From Diplonema papillatum (lineage: Eukaryota; Euglenozoa; Diplonemea; Diplonemida; Diplonemidae), in the NCBI GenBank assembly GCA_030068145.1, contig JAPJBO010000090.1, positions 62,001 through 126,000 of the forward strand: a DNA stretch of 64,000 nucleotides. Reading direction: 5' to 3'. Below are positions 22,620 to 35,037 of this stretch, piece by piece (the stretch's first letter is position 1; every line of letters begins with the position of its first letter). The position numbers were made by a program, and so were the translations under genes. The notes under the pieces are model-generated. The model had not been told where the DNA came from, did not search any database, and saw only the letters and a program-made list of their open reading frames with translations.

Positions 22620-24157
22620 TGGTGCATGAACTCGTCACGCCTCGCGTAGGGGTGCGACGGCGGAGAATAAGAATAGGCGGACGCTGGGAACTCGGGACTG
22701 CGGCCGTAGTAGCCGGACGCGCCGCATTCGCAGCAGCCACAGGAACAGACGGACTAGGCAAGGACTGCTGCTGGGGGGCAGCCGATCCTTGGCGAGGTGC
22801 GACGCCAGGTGCGACGCCAGCGCCAAGACGCGTGAGCTTTGCCACATTCACACACAAGCCGGGGCCGAAGAGCCTGCACGTGTCTACTCGAAAGGGATCT
22901 ATTGTGTGCGGACACAGTTCCAATTCTTGCGCTTTGGGGCAAGTGTCGGCCTTTCTGTTCTTGGAAAGACGTGCGAAGCAGACATTCACGCAGGTCGGGG
23001 CCCAAGGTGACAACAGCAAGCGTGGAGAACGTGCACGTTGACTCGAAAGGGTACTTTCTTGTGAGAACACAGTTCCAGTCCAGTTCTTGCACTTTGGGGC
23101 TCTGTCGGTGGCCCTTCACTGATGCATGAACGCGTCACGCCTCGCGTAGGGGTGCGACGGCGGAGAATAAGAATAGGCGGACGCTGGGAACTCGGGACTG
23201 CGGCCGTAGTAGCCGGACGCGCCGCATTCGCAGCAGCCACAGGAACAGACGCCGAGCGCCCGACGAGCCCGGACTAGGCAAGAACTGCTGCTGGGGGGGC
23301 AGCCGATCCTTGGCGAGGTGCGACGCCAGGTGCGACGCCAGCGCCAAGACGCGTGAGCTTTGCCACATTCACACACAAGCCGGGGCCGAAGAGCCTGCAC
23401 GTGTCTACTCGAAAGGGATCTATTGTGTGCGGACACAGTTCCAATTCTTGCGCTTTGGGGCAAGTGTCGGCCTTTCTGTTCTTGGAAAGACGTGCGAAGC
23501 AGACATTCACGCAGGTCGGGGCCCAAGGTGACGACAGCAAGCGTGGAGAACGTGCACGTTGACTCGAAAGGGTACTTTCTTGTGAGAACACAGTTCCAGT
23601 CCAGTTCTTGCACTTTGGGGCTCTGTCGGTGGCCCTTCACTGATGCATGAACGCGTCACGCCTCGCGTAGGGGTGCGACGGCGGAGAATAAGAATAGGCG
23701 GACGCTGGGAACTCGGGACTGCGGCCGTAGTAGCCGGACGCGCCGCATTCGCAGCAGCCACAGGAACAGACGCCGAGCGCCCGACGAGCCCGGACTAGGC
23801 AAGAACTGCTGCTGGGGGGGCAGCCGATCCTTGGCGAGGTGCGACGCCAGGTGCGACGCCAGCGCCAAGACGCGTGAGCTTTGCCACATTCACACACAAG
23901 CCGGGGCCGAAGAGCCTGCACGTGTCTACTCGAAAGGGATCTATTGTGTGCGGACACAGTTCCAATTCTTGCGCTTTGGGGCAAGTGTCGGCCTTTCTGT
24001 TCTTGGAAAGACGTGCGAAGCAGACATTCACGCAGGTCGGGGCCCAAGGTGACGACAGCAAGCGTGGAGAACGTGCACGTTGACTCGAAAGGGTACTTTC
24101 TTGTGAGAACACAGTTCCAGTCCAGTTCTTGCACTTTGGGGCTCTGTCGGTGGCCCT
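22620..24157. repeat. 521-bp tandem array built from the 3' end of the Q-rich gene
   Basis: Three units (starts near 22620, 23110 and 23631), the second and third almost identical with a period of 521 bp. Each holds a minus-strand copy of the last ~80 codons of the neighbouring gene (ending PSHPYARRDAFMHQ, then stop) plus its 3' flank. The leftmost unit lacks ~30 bp and ends differently. Within each unit a ~110-bp block is itself doubled (CACGTGTCTACTCGAAAGG and CACGTTGACTCGAAAGGG). The parent copy is at 24158-24400. Confidence 0.9.
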
Positions 24158-27100
24158 TCACTGATGCATGAACGCGTCACGCCTCGCGTAGGGGTGCGAC
24201 GGCGGAGAATAAGAATAGGCGGACGCTGGGAACTCGGGACTGCGGCCGTAGTAGCCCGGACGCGCCGCCTTCGCAGCAGCCACAGGAACAGACGCCGAGC
24301 GCCCGACGGGACGGTCGACTGCCTGGGCTAGGCGAGGACTGCTGCTGGGGGGCAGCCGATCCTTGGCGAGGTGCGACGCCAGCGCCAAGGGCACGGAGGC
24401 TGACGAATAGTCGACCCGTTGCGGTGCAGCAGCAACAAGCTGCTGCTGCTGCTGCCGCTGTGGTTGCCTTTTGCGGAGGGCAGCTTGCTTCGAACCGGCG
24501 GGCTGGGCGGCCGCAATGCGCGGGGCGCTGCGCGCTGCTGGTTGCGGGCCCGATCGAGGAGAGCGGCGGGGCTGCTGCTGCTGCTGGTGGATGGCCCGTT
24601 CCGCGGCGCGGTTGGCCTTTTGGAGGCCCTCGGTGGCCCTGAACCAGTGCTGCCGCTGGCTCATTTCCGGCGACAGCTGGCTCGAGTGGCTGCGCGCGGT
24701 CAGGTCTTCGATCTGCGGTGAGGATGTTGTGGAAAGTTGACTCCACTACATGAACCCCCAGGGATAACCATCCCCCCTCTGCTGAATTGAACTTGAGTAG
24801 GGTCCCTCTAGTGTTGCTAATAAGACTCTGATCTTGGGCCAAAGCTAGTGCGGCTATTGAGGGACTATGGCCCTTGAGTCCCGTGTGAGTCTGTCGAGTG
24901 ACGTTCATTTGTTCGTAGTTGTAGTAATTGGTAGCCACTTGGACCTGTAGATCCTCGACCTCAGACTCAGGCGGGCGTTTTGACCTCTGATCCGGAGAAT
25001 GGGACGTGCTACCAAACGTATTGTACCGACTTTGCCAAAGTTGTTGCCCAGTGCCTGCCCTCGGCATACCTGTTGCATTAACTCCACTACCTGATCACGA
25101 AGAGCGGGTACTTCTGAAACGCATGCATCGCAAGACTGCACTTTGCGTTGCTGTTGCAAGTCCGCTAGATTCTCGCGCAATTCACTGTTCGCCTGGCGTG
25201 CCTCAGACAGCTGCCGAAGGAGGGCGCTTTCCCTCCGCGATGCTGCATCCTGTTTTGTTGTTTTTTTTTTTTTTTTTTTTGAAAGCATGCAACGCCTGCA
25301 AAGAACCAATGACGAAACCTCTCAACAATTTGAGCTGCTCACGATTTCGAGGGAGGTGATACCCTCATGAGGCCGCCCCATCCTATCTCCCTGCACGATA
25401 CATTGTAGGGCAACCCGCAAGTTTTGTTGGTACTAAAATACGAGAAACTGCCTCGTGCTTCCTTCGACTCACGCCCGCTACTAAACCCAGATTTGCCTCT
25501 GTTTTGTGTGGACAACATTCCCGTCTAATTTTGCAACTGGCAGTCTCCTCAAGTAGTTCCTACAAAGCAGGTGCTCATACAGTACACGTGCCGGTTGATC
25601 GGTTTCCCACTACAGTCACAAGGAATTCTGATAAACTACAAAAAAACACGCTGCCGCAGTCTTCTCAACCTGCACAATATACATTGAAGGGCACCCGCAA
25701 GACTGTTGAACTAAAAACACTCGACGTCGCTGCTTTGACTCCGAATGGAAGGGAGGAAATAAAGAGGTAGAGGGGCAAAGACATTCTGGGTCGCCGCCCC
25801 GTGTCCCCCTGAGGAGGGCATCGCCGCGCGGTCTAAGCTCTGGCCTTCCATGTGCGCGTCCTCGTTTCGCCCATCGGTGGCGCCTCCCCCTCCGCAACCC
25901 CGTGGCCAGTCAAACTTGGCAAGGCTCACCTGGAAAGCGCCTCTTTGCACCGCCCCCCCCGTTCCTGCTGGGCAGCTTGGGGCAGGATTTCTTACGCCCG
26001 GGAAGGGTAGGTGCGCAGCTCGGACGCCAGATACGAAGTAAGGGGCTTTCACCCACAGCAAAGGTACTGCTTGCCTTGGCATCTTTGTCCGCGTTTCGAA
26101 AAACACGTTTCCAGGGGACACCGCGAGGAGGTGGCAAGTCAGATTTTGTCCCGTATTCAGAAGGAAGGCTACAAACACTGAAAATCAGTTTCGCTTACAC
26201 CACCGTGTGTTGTTTTCTCACTCAGGACTTTTGACCTGTTGTGTTTGTGTGATTTGTCGTGTAGGGGTAGACCCGCATGACCTCACGTCCGTTCAACACG
26301 TGGTTCGGTAGTTACAGGACTTGGGATCCCTTCGGTTCTTTGTCTGGCAGCATCGTCGAGCCTTTCCTTCCAAGCTGGCGCTTTAATAAAGCCTTTACCT
26401 ACCCCCCCCCGTGCATAAGATGGATAGCCAAACCCCCTTGAGATGTATAACGGGCGAGAATGCCAATTCATCTTAAACACAGGGGTGAGGTACCCCTGTG
26501 TAAGGCGACTACACTGTAGTCTACAGTGCCCCCGGGGGGGGGTAGGTATGTAAAAAAAACGTGTAACGCACACCGCAGCAGCAGCGAGCTGGGTGACCTG
26601 CAATCGACTCTGCCTGGCGGCCAGACGGTGCTCTTCCGCACGGTTCCTCGAGTCGTTTAGCTGCTCCTGCAGCTCGGCGACCCGCGCCTGGTGCTCGTTG
26701 GACACGTGCTGGTGCTGCCGCTCGACGCTGGACAGGCGGGAGGAGAGCGACGGGCTGTGGGTCGGCGACGCGGACAAAAGAGGATGGTGCTGCTGGAGGT
26801 GGTGGTGCCGGGTGCGAGCAGACAGCTCCCTCTCGGCCTCCAACGCGGCCTCCAGCCCGCCGGCCTTCTTCTCGAGCAGCGCGTTCGTCCTCTGCAAATC
26901 GGCGACCAGGGCTGCCATGTCTTCGGGCGGCTCCGAGCGCACCACCAGGCCCCACGCCGCCTCGTTCGCGCCCGCGGCCTTGTCCGGCGCACTCGGCAAG
27001 CCGTAGCTCGCGTCAGGCGGCGGCGGCGGCGGCGTTCGGATGTTCCGCGCCGCGCTGGCCTTCGGCGACGGCTCCCGCGAGCCCAGCGGGTGGTACCCCA

Positions 27101-27342
27101 CCCGTTGAGGCGGCGGCGGCTGCTGGTGCTGGTGCTGCGGCCGGGGCTGTTCGTCGATCTGCCGCGGCCGCTGGTTTCGGTGCTGCGGCTCGTGTTCCTG
27201 CTGCTGCTGCTGCGGTCGTGGCTGGCCATTTTGCTGTTGCGGCCGCTGGTTTCGGTGTTGCAGCTCGTCTTCCTGCTGCTGCTGCTGCTGTGGTCGCAGG
27301 TGGCCATTTTGCTGCTCTCGCTGATTTCGGTGCAGGTCGTCT

Positions 27343-27408
<66 letters not shown>

Positions 27409-30400
27409 GGTCGCAGCTGGACATTTCGCTGGTTTCGGTACTGCGGTTCGTCTTCCTGCTGCTGCTGCTGCGGCAGTCGTTCGCGAATGAGTTGCCGCTG
27501 CCCCCCAGCAGCAGCAGCGTCGTCGGCAACGGGGAGAACCGTCGACGGAAACGGCCGGACTCCCGCCCTCGACGGCGCCGGCGACAGCTGCCGCGGCGGC
27601 GGCTTGCCCCCATCTCTCGCGCTGCTGTGCACAGGGGTCCCCCCGCCGCGGGGGACGGGGCCCTGCTGGCCACGCGGGTGCTGCTGATTCGCCACGCCAG
27701 TCACCGGCCGCGGCGTGGTCTGCCACCACGGGTCCGCCGACGACGGGCTGAGACCGCCGCCGCCCGAGGACCCGGGGGGCGGGAACGGAATCGGGGTGCC
27801 GGGCCCAGCTGGCGACGCCGCCGGGATGGGCGAGCCGAGCCGGAATTGGAGCTCGGACGGGGTCTCCGAGGGGTCTTCTTCGTGTTCCTCCGCTTCTTGT
27901 TGGTCGTATTCTTCTTCTTCTTCTTCGTCTTCTTCTTCTTCTTCTTCCCCATCTTCCTCCTCCCATTCGCGCTGGGTTCGCGGCTCGTCGTCACGCCACC
28001 GGACAGACTTTTTGGGTTCGTCGACGCGCGGGGGTGTGAGTGTCGCATCACCCACAACGCCTGGGCTGGTGCTGCTGCTCTTCGTGCGCGAGGGATCCGG
28101 ACTGGCGTGCCCGGGGCTGGTGCTGCTGCTCTTCATGCGCGACGGCTCCGGGCTGGCGAAAAGCCTGGGGCTGGTCGTACCGGCCTTGAGGCACGAGGCC
28201 GCCGTGGCGTGGCGGGAGGGGGAGGAAATGGACGGGCGGTCGTCGTCTGAGTACGACGCCGCCGAACTGCAGTCTTCGCACGACGGCGAGGCGGGAGGTG
28301 GAGGGGGGATGTCGGTGGCATCGTCTTCCGCGGTGTCTCTTCGACCGCCTGAGAACGATGGCACACGGAGACCGTTGGGCGTGGCAATGCCAACACCTCC
28401 GTTGAACCCGTGGGGAAGGATGTCGGTAGCCACACTATCATCCGCGGTGTCTTTCCCACCGCCTGAGAACGATGGCACGCGGAGACCGTTGGACGTGGCA
28501 ATGTCAACGCTGCCGCTGAACCCGTGGGGAGAGACGTCGGCAGCATCATTTTTCGCGGTGGCTTTTCCACCACCACTCGGTGGCTGCAGCCCCGTCTGGG
28601 GTCCACCTCGTCGCGCACCGCCTCGTGTGAGCTGCACCAGCATTCCGCCGCCGGCTGAAAGCACCTTGCCGGCCGAAGCCCGCGGCGGCAAGCGTTCGCG
28701 GCCCTGTTGCGACCCCTCGCTGTCGTCGTCATCCGTTGCTTCCCGGTGCACCAACGGGAGGGCGACCGTGACAGGTGCAACTTCCGGGTCGTCGTTTCCG
28801 TTCGAGACGGCGCTCTGCACCGGGGGCTGGAAATGCGCGCGACAGTCGCCCGAGCCCCCGTCTTCGCCGGCTTCCTCCCGCCGCTGCCGGAAGGCAGGTG
28901 CAACTGCCTGGCCGTGGTCTCCGTTCGACACGGCGCTTTGCGCCGGGGGTTGCAAATGCGCGCGAAAGTCGCCCGAGCCCCCGTCTTCGCCGGCCTCCTC
29001 CCGCCGCTGCCGGCGGGCGTCGGCCGCCCGGCAGGGAGGGGGCGGCGACGGCGATAGGCCCGGATCGCCTTCCTCTTCCTCCTCGGCGAGCCTCTGCTGG
29101 GTGTACGCGCCCGGCGGCGGCGTCTCGCGCAGCGGGGGCGAAAGGAGCAGGGGGTCCTGGTCGTGGGGCTGGCAGCCGGCGGAAGACGTGTGCAGAGCGG
29201 CGCGGGGGGGAGCCGCGCAGAGCACCTCTATTACTTCCGACTCGCTGGGACTCACGTGTGTCCAATCGTGCGTTCCAACCTCTTCTTCTCCGCCGCGCAG
29301 GCGCTGGCGGCACTGCTCGGTTGAAAGCTGGGTATTGATTTCAACGTCAGCCAGTCCAGCACCGTGGCCTTCTTCGGTAGTAGAGGACGCACTCTGCGCA
29401 ACGCGAGGGATTGCATGCATTGGATAGTGCGTTCCGGCATCTCCTTCTCCGCCGCGAAAGCGCTGCCGGCACTGCTCGGTTGAAAGCTGGGTGTTGATGT
29501 CGATGTCAGTCGGTCCACTACTATCCCGGTGCGGTTCAACCGTTTCAACGCTGGAAGTAGTGGAGGCGTTCTGCGCAACCACGCGAGGAATCGCATGCTT
29601 TGGATTGTGCGCTCCGGCATCTTCTCCCTGGCGGCACTGCTCAGTTGAAAACTGGGTGTTGATATCGATGTCAGCCAGTCCAACACCGTGGCCTTTTCCA
29701 ACGCTGGAAGTCGCGTCGCGCTCCCGCGGAGGAGACGGCGGGACTGAATCGTCGCTGCTGTCGTCCCAGTTGTCCGTCCCCTGCGGCTGCCAGCCGGCGG
29801 GGCCGCGGCCGTTCGGCGCTGGGAGCCCGCCAGCCGCAATCGGTTCGGGGTCGCAACGGCCCCGGCAGGAGGCGGCTGCGCCGCCGCTGCCACTGCTGCG
29901 GAGTTTGTCGTCGGAGTGGCCCCCGTTTTGCCACTTCGCCGGAGGCGCACGCGCCGCCGCTGCGTGAACAGGGGCATCCGCGTGGCGTCTCTCCTCCTCC
30001 TGGGGTCTCCTGCTACCGATTTCGTGGTCGGATTGGCCTCCGTTTCGCAAGCTCGCCGAAGAAGCGCGAGCTGTTCCTGGTTGAACGGTGGCGTTTACGG
30101 GACATCGCACCTCCTGCTGGGGTCTGCTGCTACCGAGTTCGTGGTCGGATGGACCCCCGTTTCGCCACTTTGCTGAAGGCGCACACGCCTCCGCTGCTGC
30201 TTGAACAGTGGCATCCACAGGGCATGCCTCCTCCTGGAATCTGCCGCCGCGGACTCCGTGGTCGGAATGGCCCCCGGTTCCTGGTTGAACGGCGGCGGCT
30301 ACGCGGCATCCCTCGTCCTGGGGCCTGCCGCTGCAGTCAGAATTCCCGCCGTTTCCCCCGAAGAAGCTTCTGCCGGCGCACGGATGGCGCGAAGGGGCGC

Positions 30401-30653
30401 CGTTCTGCCCTCCGACGCCGCAAGTCGGTTCCTCGAATAGAATCCGGCTCGTGGAGGCCCCGGTGCTGCGGCTGGCCGCGGGGGAGGCCTCGCCTTCTTC
30501 GGAGACAGGGGGCGACTGCGGCTGTTTCGCAGAGCTGCGTTCAACGCGCACGCGGCCCAGCAGAACCTCGGGCCGCGTTTCGAATGGGGCAATCGCGTCG
30601 CCTGCGCCCCAAGAAGCGTCGGAGGACGAGAAGCTGCTTCCATCGTCGAACAT
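24158..30653 (-). CDS. very large Gln-rich, internally repeated protein with C-terminal coiled coil
   Basis: Three exons: 30653-26574 (1360 aa), 25249-25070 (60 aa) and 24712-24158 (184 aa and stop); both introns are phase 0 with donors GTGTGC and GTATGC. I start at MFDDGSSFSSSD because the frame upstream crosses a GT microsatellite. The protein is low-complexity: four units around NGG.SD (~100-255); three units of DI.INTQ.STEQCRQ (328, 383, 436); doubled blocks with RQRREEAGEDGGSGD and PNGLRVPSFSGG; an acidic run near 900; a 21-Gln run near 1083-1103 with further Gln blocks after it. From ~1244 to the end of exon 2 it is a heptad-like coiled coil (ADLQRTNALLEKKAG, VAELQEQLNDSRNRAEEHR, LLRQLSEARQANSELREN), and exon 3 adds more Gln and a Tyr/Ser/Pro tail. 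No enzymatic domain is seen. It may be a scaffold or cytoskeletal protein; function is unknown. Confidence 0.7.
25430..25585 (+). repeat. dispersed family A, copy 4, in an intron
   Basis: It aligns to family A from ACGAGAAACTGCCTCGTGCT to AAAGCAGGTGCTCATAC, with a deletion of the central AACAATACAACTAC block. It lies in intron 1 of the Q-rich gene. Confidence 0.65.
25712..26400 (+). repeat. dispersed family F, copy 2, split by ~400 bp of other sequence
   Basis: The first 65 bp (CACTCGACGTCGCTGC through GAGGTAGAGGGGCAAA) and the last ~220 bp (CGCTTACACCACCGTGTG onward) match the two compact copies. Between them lies a GC-rich ~400-bp piece (25776-26180) that is open on the minus strand and might be an inserted exon-like fragment. 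All of it is within intron 1 of the Q-rich gene. Confidence 0.6.
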
Positions 30654-30733
30654 TCCACGACGGCTCGACACTTTTACGAGCGAGGCCGCTAATTTGGAAG
30701 CAAAGCGCTGATGACAAGACGAAGCTCGCGGAA

Positions 30734-30734
<1 letters not shown>

Positions 30735-30770
<36 letters not shown>
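30735..30770. repeat. (GT)n microsatellite in the 5' leader of the Q-rich gene
   Basis: About 18 GT units roughly 80 bp upstream of the chosen start codon. On the minus strand the long frame crosses it as His-Thr repeats, which is why I place the start downstream. Confidence 0.95.
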
Positions 30771-30772
<2 letters not shown>

Positions 30773-31580
30773 TCTCAGTGATGGGAAACCGCTGAGCGGA
30801 GTCTAGCCCAGTTACGCAATGCGCTCTCGTTTCTGCTGATGCGTGTGTGCGTGCTACGGACCTGTTTTTTCGTGGTGCCTTCCTGCACGAGAGGCGCTCC
30901 ACGTGTCGGTGCGGACCCGCGTGTGAGGGTGTGTCTGTACGGATGTGCACCGCTCTCTCTTCACAGGCCTCCCACGTTCACGTGAGCGCCATCCGCTCGT
31001 ATCGCGTACTCTTTCTGTTCTTTCGCGTCCTTTTTTTCCAGCCGTTCTGTGTACTCGTTTTGGGGGGTTGACGTTCAGCTTTTTTAGACTGCTTGCTGGT
31101 GGTCTCGAGATGCCGACTGGGGGGACAGACGAAGAAGGTGTTCAACGCAATTAGCGCAAGCGCCAGCGTCTTTTTTTGATGCTTTTAGAGAGAAAAGCCT
31201 GGTGTTTGGTTCAAATATTGGCCACTTGACGGCACCACCGGTTTCACTGAGGGAGTTGGCGCAACACGAAAGTCGATAAGAGAACTTCACACAGCCTTCA
31301 GGGCGTGGTTGAGGATCCGGGGTCTTAGGCACCAAAATGAAATGAAACCTTTCTTGCCGTTTTCGCCGCTTTTTTCCTCCGAGGGAAATAGTGACCACAT
31401 GTTGGAAGGCACCTCCTGCTTCGGAGATGAGTCCAGGGCCTTCGTTGCTGCGATCTAGCGAGAACCTTGCACGCGCCCTTCGATCCCGGCATCTCACCAG
31501 CTTTCGGGTCTCAACAAGCGCATTTCTTTCTGACGTCAAATGCCTTTCCCGTTATTCCGTACCGGGCGTCGTCCGAAGAC
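30771..31580. other. upstream region of the Q-rich gene, no gene seen
   Basis: T-rich and mixed sequence with short open frames only. A GGATCCGGGGTCTTAGG block near 31313 recalls the family G core at 35660 and 58570. Nothing else is recognised. Confidence 0.4.
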
Positions 31581-34405
31581 GTCAGTCCCTTCGGAAAAGT
31601 TGACTCACATCAAGTCCTCTAATGGCCAGTCCCTTCGGAAAAGTTGACTCACATCAAGTCCTCTAATGGCCAGTCCCTTCGGAAAGTTGACTCACATCAA
31701 GTCCTCTAATGGCCAGTCCCTTCGGAAAAGTTGACTCACATCAAGTCCTCTAATGGCCAGTCCCTTCGGAAAAGTTGACTCACATCAAGTCCTCTAATGG
31801 CCAGTCCCTTCGGAAAGTTGACTCACATCAAGTCCTCTAATGGCCAGTCCCTTCGGAAAAGTTGACTCACATCAAGTCCTCTAATGGCCAGTCCCTTCGG
31901 AAAGTTGACTCACATCAAGTCCTCTAATGGCCAGTCCCTTCGGAAAAGTTGACTCACATCAAGTCCTCTAATGGCCAGTCCCTTCGGAAAAGTTGACTCA
32001 CATCAAGTCCTCTAATGGCCAGTCCCTTCGGAAAAGTTGACTCACATCAAGTCCTCTAATGGCCAGTCCCTTCGGAAAGTTGACTCACATCAAGTCCTCT
32101 AATGGCCAGTCCCTTCGGAAAAGTTGACTCACATCAAGTCCTCTAATGGCCAGTCCCTTCGGAAAGTTGACTCACATCAAGTCCTCTAATGGCCAGTCCC
32201 TTCGGAAAAGTTGACTCACATCAAGTCCTCTAATGGCCAGTCCCTTCGGAAAAGTTGACTCACATCAAGTCCTCTAATGGCCAGTCCCTTCGGAAAAGTT
32301 GACTCACATCAAGTCCTCTAATGGCCAGTCCCTTCGGAAAAGTTGACTCACATCAAGTCCTCTAATGGCCAGTCCCTTCGGAAAAGTTGACTCACATCAA
32401 GTCCTCTAATGGCCAGTCCCTTCGGAAAGTTGACTCACATCAAGTCCTCTAATGGCCAGTCCCTTCGGAAAAGTTGACTCACATCAAGTCCTCTAATGGC
32501 CAGTCCCTTCGGAAAAGTTGACTCACATCAAGTCCTCTAATGGCCAGTCCCTTCGGAAAAGTTGACTCACATCAAGTCCTCTAATGGCCAGTCCCTTCGG
32601 AAAGTTGACTCACATCAAGTCCTCTAATGGCCAGTCCCTTCGGAAAAGTTGACTCACATCAAGTCCTCTAATGGCCAGTCCCTTCGGAAAGTTGACTCAC
32701 ATCAAGTCCTCTAATGGCCAGTCCCTTCGGAAAAGTTGACTCACATCAAGTCCTCTAATGGCCAGTCCCTTCGGAAAAGTTGACTCACATCAAGTCCTCT
32801 AATGGCCAGTCCCTTCGGAAAGTTGACTCACATCAAGTCCTCTAATGGCCAGTCCCTTCGGAAAGTTGACTCACATCAAGTCCTCTAATGGCCAGTCCCT
32901 TCGGAAAAGTTGACTCACATCAAGTCCTCTAATGGCCAGTCCCTTCGGAAAGTTGACTCACATCAAGTCCTCTAATGGCCAGTCCCTTCGGAAAGTTGAC
33001 TCACATCAAGTCCTCTAATGGCCAGTCCCTTCGGAAAAGTTGACTCACATCAAGTCCTCTAATGGCCAGTCCCTTCGGAAAAGTTGACTCACATCAAGTC
33101 CTCTAATGGCCAGTCCCTTCGGAAAAGTTGACTCACATCAAGTCCTCTAATGGCCAGTCCCTTCGGAAAAGTTGACTCACATCAAGTCCTCTAATGGCCA
33201 GTCCCTTCGGAAAGTTGACTCACATCAAGTCCTCTAATGGCCAGTCCCTTCGGAAAAGTTGACTCACATCAAGTCCTCTAATGGCCAGTCCCTTCGGAAA
33301 AGTTGACTCACATCAAGTCCTCTAATGGCCAGTCCCTTCGGAAAAGTTGACTCACATCAAGTCCTCTAATGGCCAGTCCCTTCGGAAAAGTTGACTCACA
33401 TCAAGTCCTCTAATGGCCAGTCCCTTCGGAAAGTTGACTCACATCAAGTCCTCTAATGGCCAGTCCCTTCGGAAAGTTGACTCACATCAAGTCCTCTAAT
33501 GGCCAGTCCCTTCGGAAAAGTTGACTCACATCAAGTCCTCTAATGGCCAGTCCCTTCGGAAAGTTGACTCACATCAAGTCCTCTAATGGCCAGTCCCTTC
33601 GGAAAGTTGACTCACATCAAGTCCTCTAATGGCCAGTCCCTTCGGAAAAGTTGACTCACATCAAGTCCTCTAATGGCCAGTCCCTTCGGAAAGTTGACTC
33701 ACATCAAGTCCTCTAATGGCCAGTCCCTTCGGAAAAGTTGACTCACATCAAGTCCTCTAATGGCCAGTCCCTTCGGAAAAGTTGACTCACATCAAGTCCT
33801 CTAATGGCCAGTCCCTTCGGAAAAGTTGACTCACATCAAGTCCTCTAATGGCCAGTCCCTTCGGAAAGTTGACTCACATCAAGTCCTCTAATGGCCAGTC
33901 CCTTCGGAAAAGTTGACTCACATCAAGTCCTCTAATGGCCAGTCCCTTCGGAAAAGTTGACTCACATCAAGTCCTCTAATGGCCAGTCCCTTCGGAAAAG
34001 TTGACTCACATCAAGTCCTCTAATGGCCAGTCCCTTCGGAAAAGTTGACTCACATCAAGTCCTCTAATGGCCAGTCCCTTCGGAAAAGTTGACTCACATC
34101 AAGTCCTCTAATGGCCAGTCCCTTCGGAAAAGTTGACTCACATCAAGTCCTCTAATGGCCAGTCCCTTCGGAAAGTTGACTCACATCAAGTCCTCTAATG
34201 GCCAGTCCCTTCGGAAAAGTTGACTCACATCAAGTCCTCTAATGGCCAGTCCCTTCGGAAAAGTTGACTCACATCAAGTCCTCTAATGGCCAGTCCCTCG
34301 GAAAAGTTGACTCACATCAAGTCCTCTAATGGCCAGTCCCTTCGGAAAAGTTGACTCACATCAAGTCCTCTAATGGCCAGTCCCTTCGGAAAGTTGACTC
34401 ACAGC
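31581..34405. repeat. 43/44-bp minisatellite, 65 units
   Basis: The unit begins GCCAGTCCCTTCGGAAAAG and continues TTGACTCACATCAAGTCC, then TCTAATG. By eye I count 65 units. They are almost identical except for one position: about 42 units have AAAA (44 bp) and about 23 have AAA (43 bp). One unit near 34297 has a separate one-base loss. No frame stays open across it. The near-identity suggests recent expansion. Confidence 0.97.
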
Positions 34406-34756
34406 AAGGCTCTCGACACTTACGCTTCACTGACGATGCCGTCGACACTTTTCCGCTAGGTATGCAGTTTTGGGGAGCAAAAAGCCGGAGGAAAAAAAGG
34501 TGAGAACGGCGAAGGAAACGGGACAGACAGAACAGAACGAGAATGACCGGGGGCGGGTGACCGTACGCCGAGCAGGGCCGCCGATTCCTGGCGGGGTACA
34601 ACAGCAAAAAGGCAAGGAGGGAGAATGAGGCTCGCTCGGAGAGCGTGGGCGGCGCGTGCCCGGGCAAACACCATTGCAAAGCTTGAAGAAGAGCAGCCCG
34701 GACAATCTGCAACGCCGAGAGGGCTGGCAGCGTGTTTGGGGCGGTTGAGTTGTTCC

Positions 34757-35037
34757 TCGAGCTATGCATGCTGTCACGCGCCTCGTCTGCACTCGCTCTG
34801 TGGCGGACCGTCTGTACAGCACAATTATGTTTCTACAAAACCTTTTGCATGGCTGACAGCATGCAAAGCTTGAAGGAGGGCGGCCCGTACACGCTGCAGC
34901 TTTTGGGCCGCTTTCCCTCAAGCTTTGCATGCTGCCAGCTTCGTGCTCTAGCTCTGAGGCGGACCGTCTGCACAGCACGCTTTTTTCCTACCCACGCAAG
35001 ATTCCTCTTGCGTGGCTGGCAGCATGCAAAGCTTGAG
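34757..35037. repeat. two ~120-bp hairpin units (inverted ends)
   Basis: Each unit has ends CTCAAGCTTTGCATGCTG and CAGCATGCAAAGCTTGAG as inverted repeats around a GGCGGACCGTCTG.ACAGCAC core. Units span 34757-34876 and 34917-35037, with a fragment of a third (GCAAAGCTTGAAGAAGAGC) at 34673. They could be MITEs or a tandem array with palindromic borders. Confidence 0.7.

Noticed and set aside
22789-24171. Plus-strand frames repeated in each 521-bp unit (MARCDARCDASAKTREL and others)
   Set aside because: They repeat only because the array repeats. The unit derives from the minus-strand gene end.
26691-29427. Plus-strand frames of 519 and 570 codons opposite the Q-rich gene
   Set aside because: They are shadows of the minus-strand exon: Leu/Ala/Ser runs opposite Gln codons, with no start context or splice fit.
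31581-34405. CRISPR array
   Set aside because: Direct 43/44-bp units follow each other with no unique spacers. It is a minisatellite in a eukaryotic genome.
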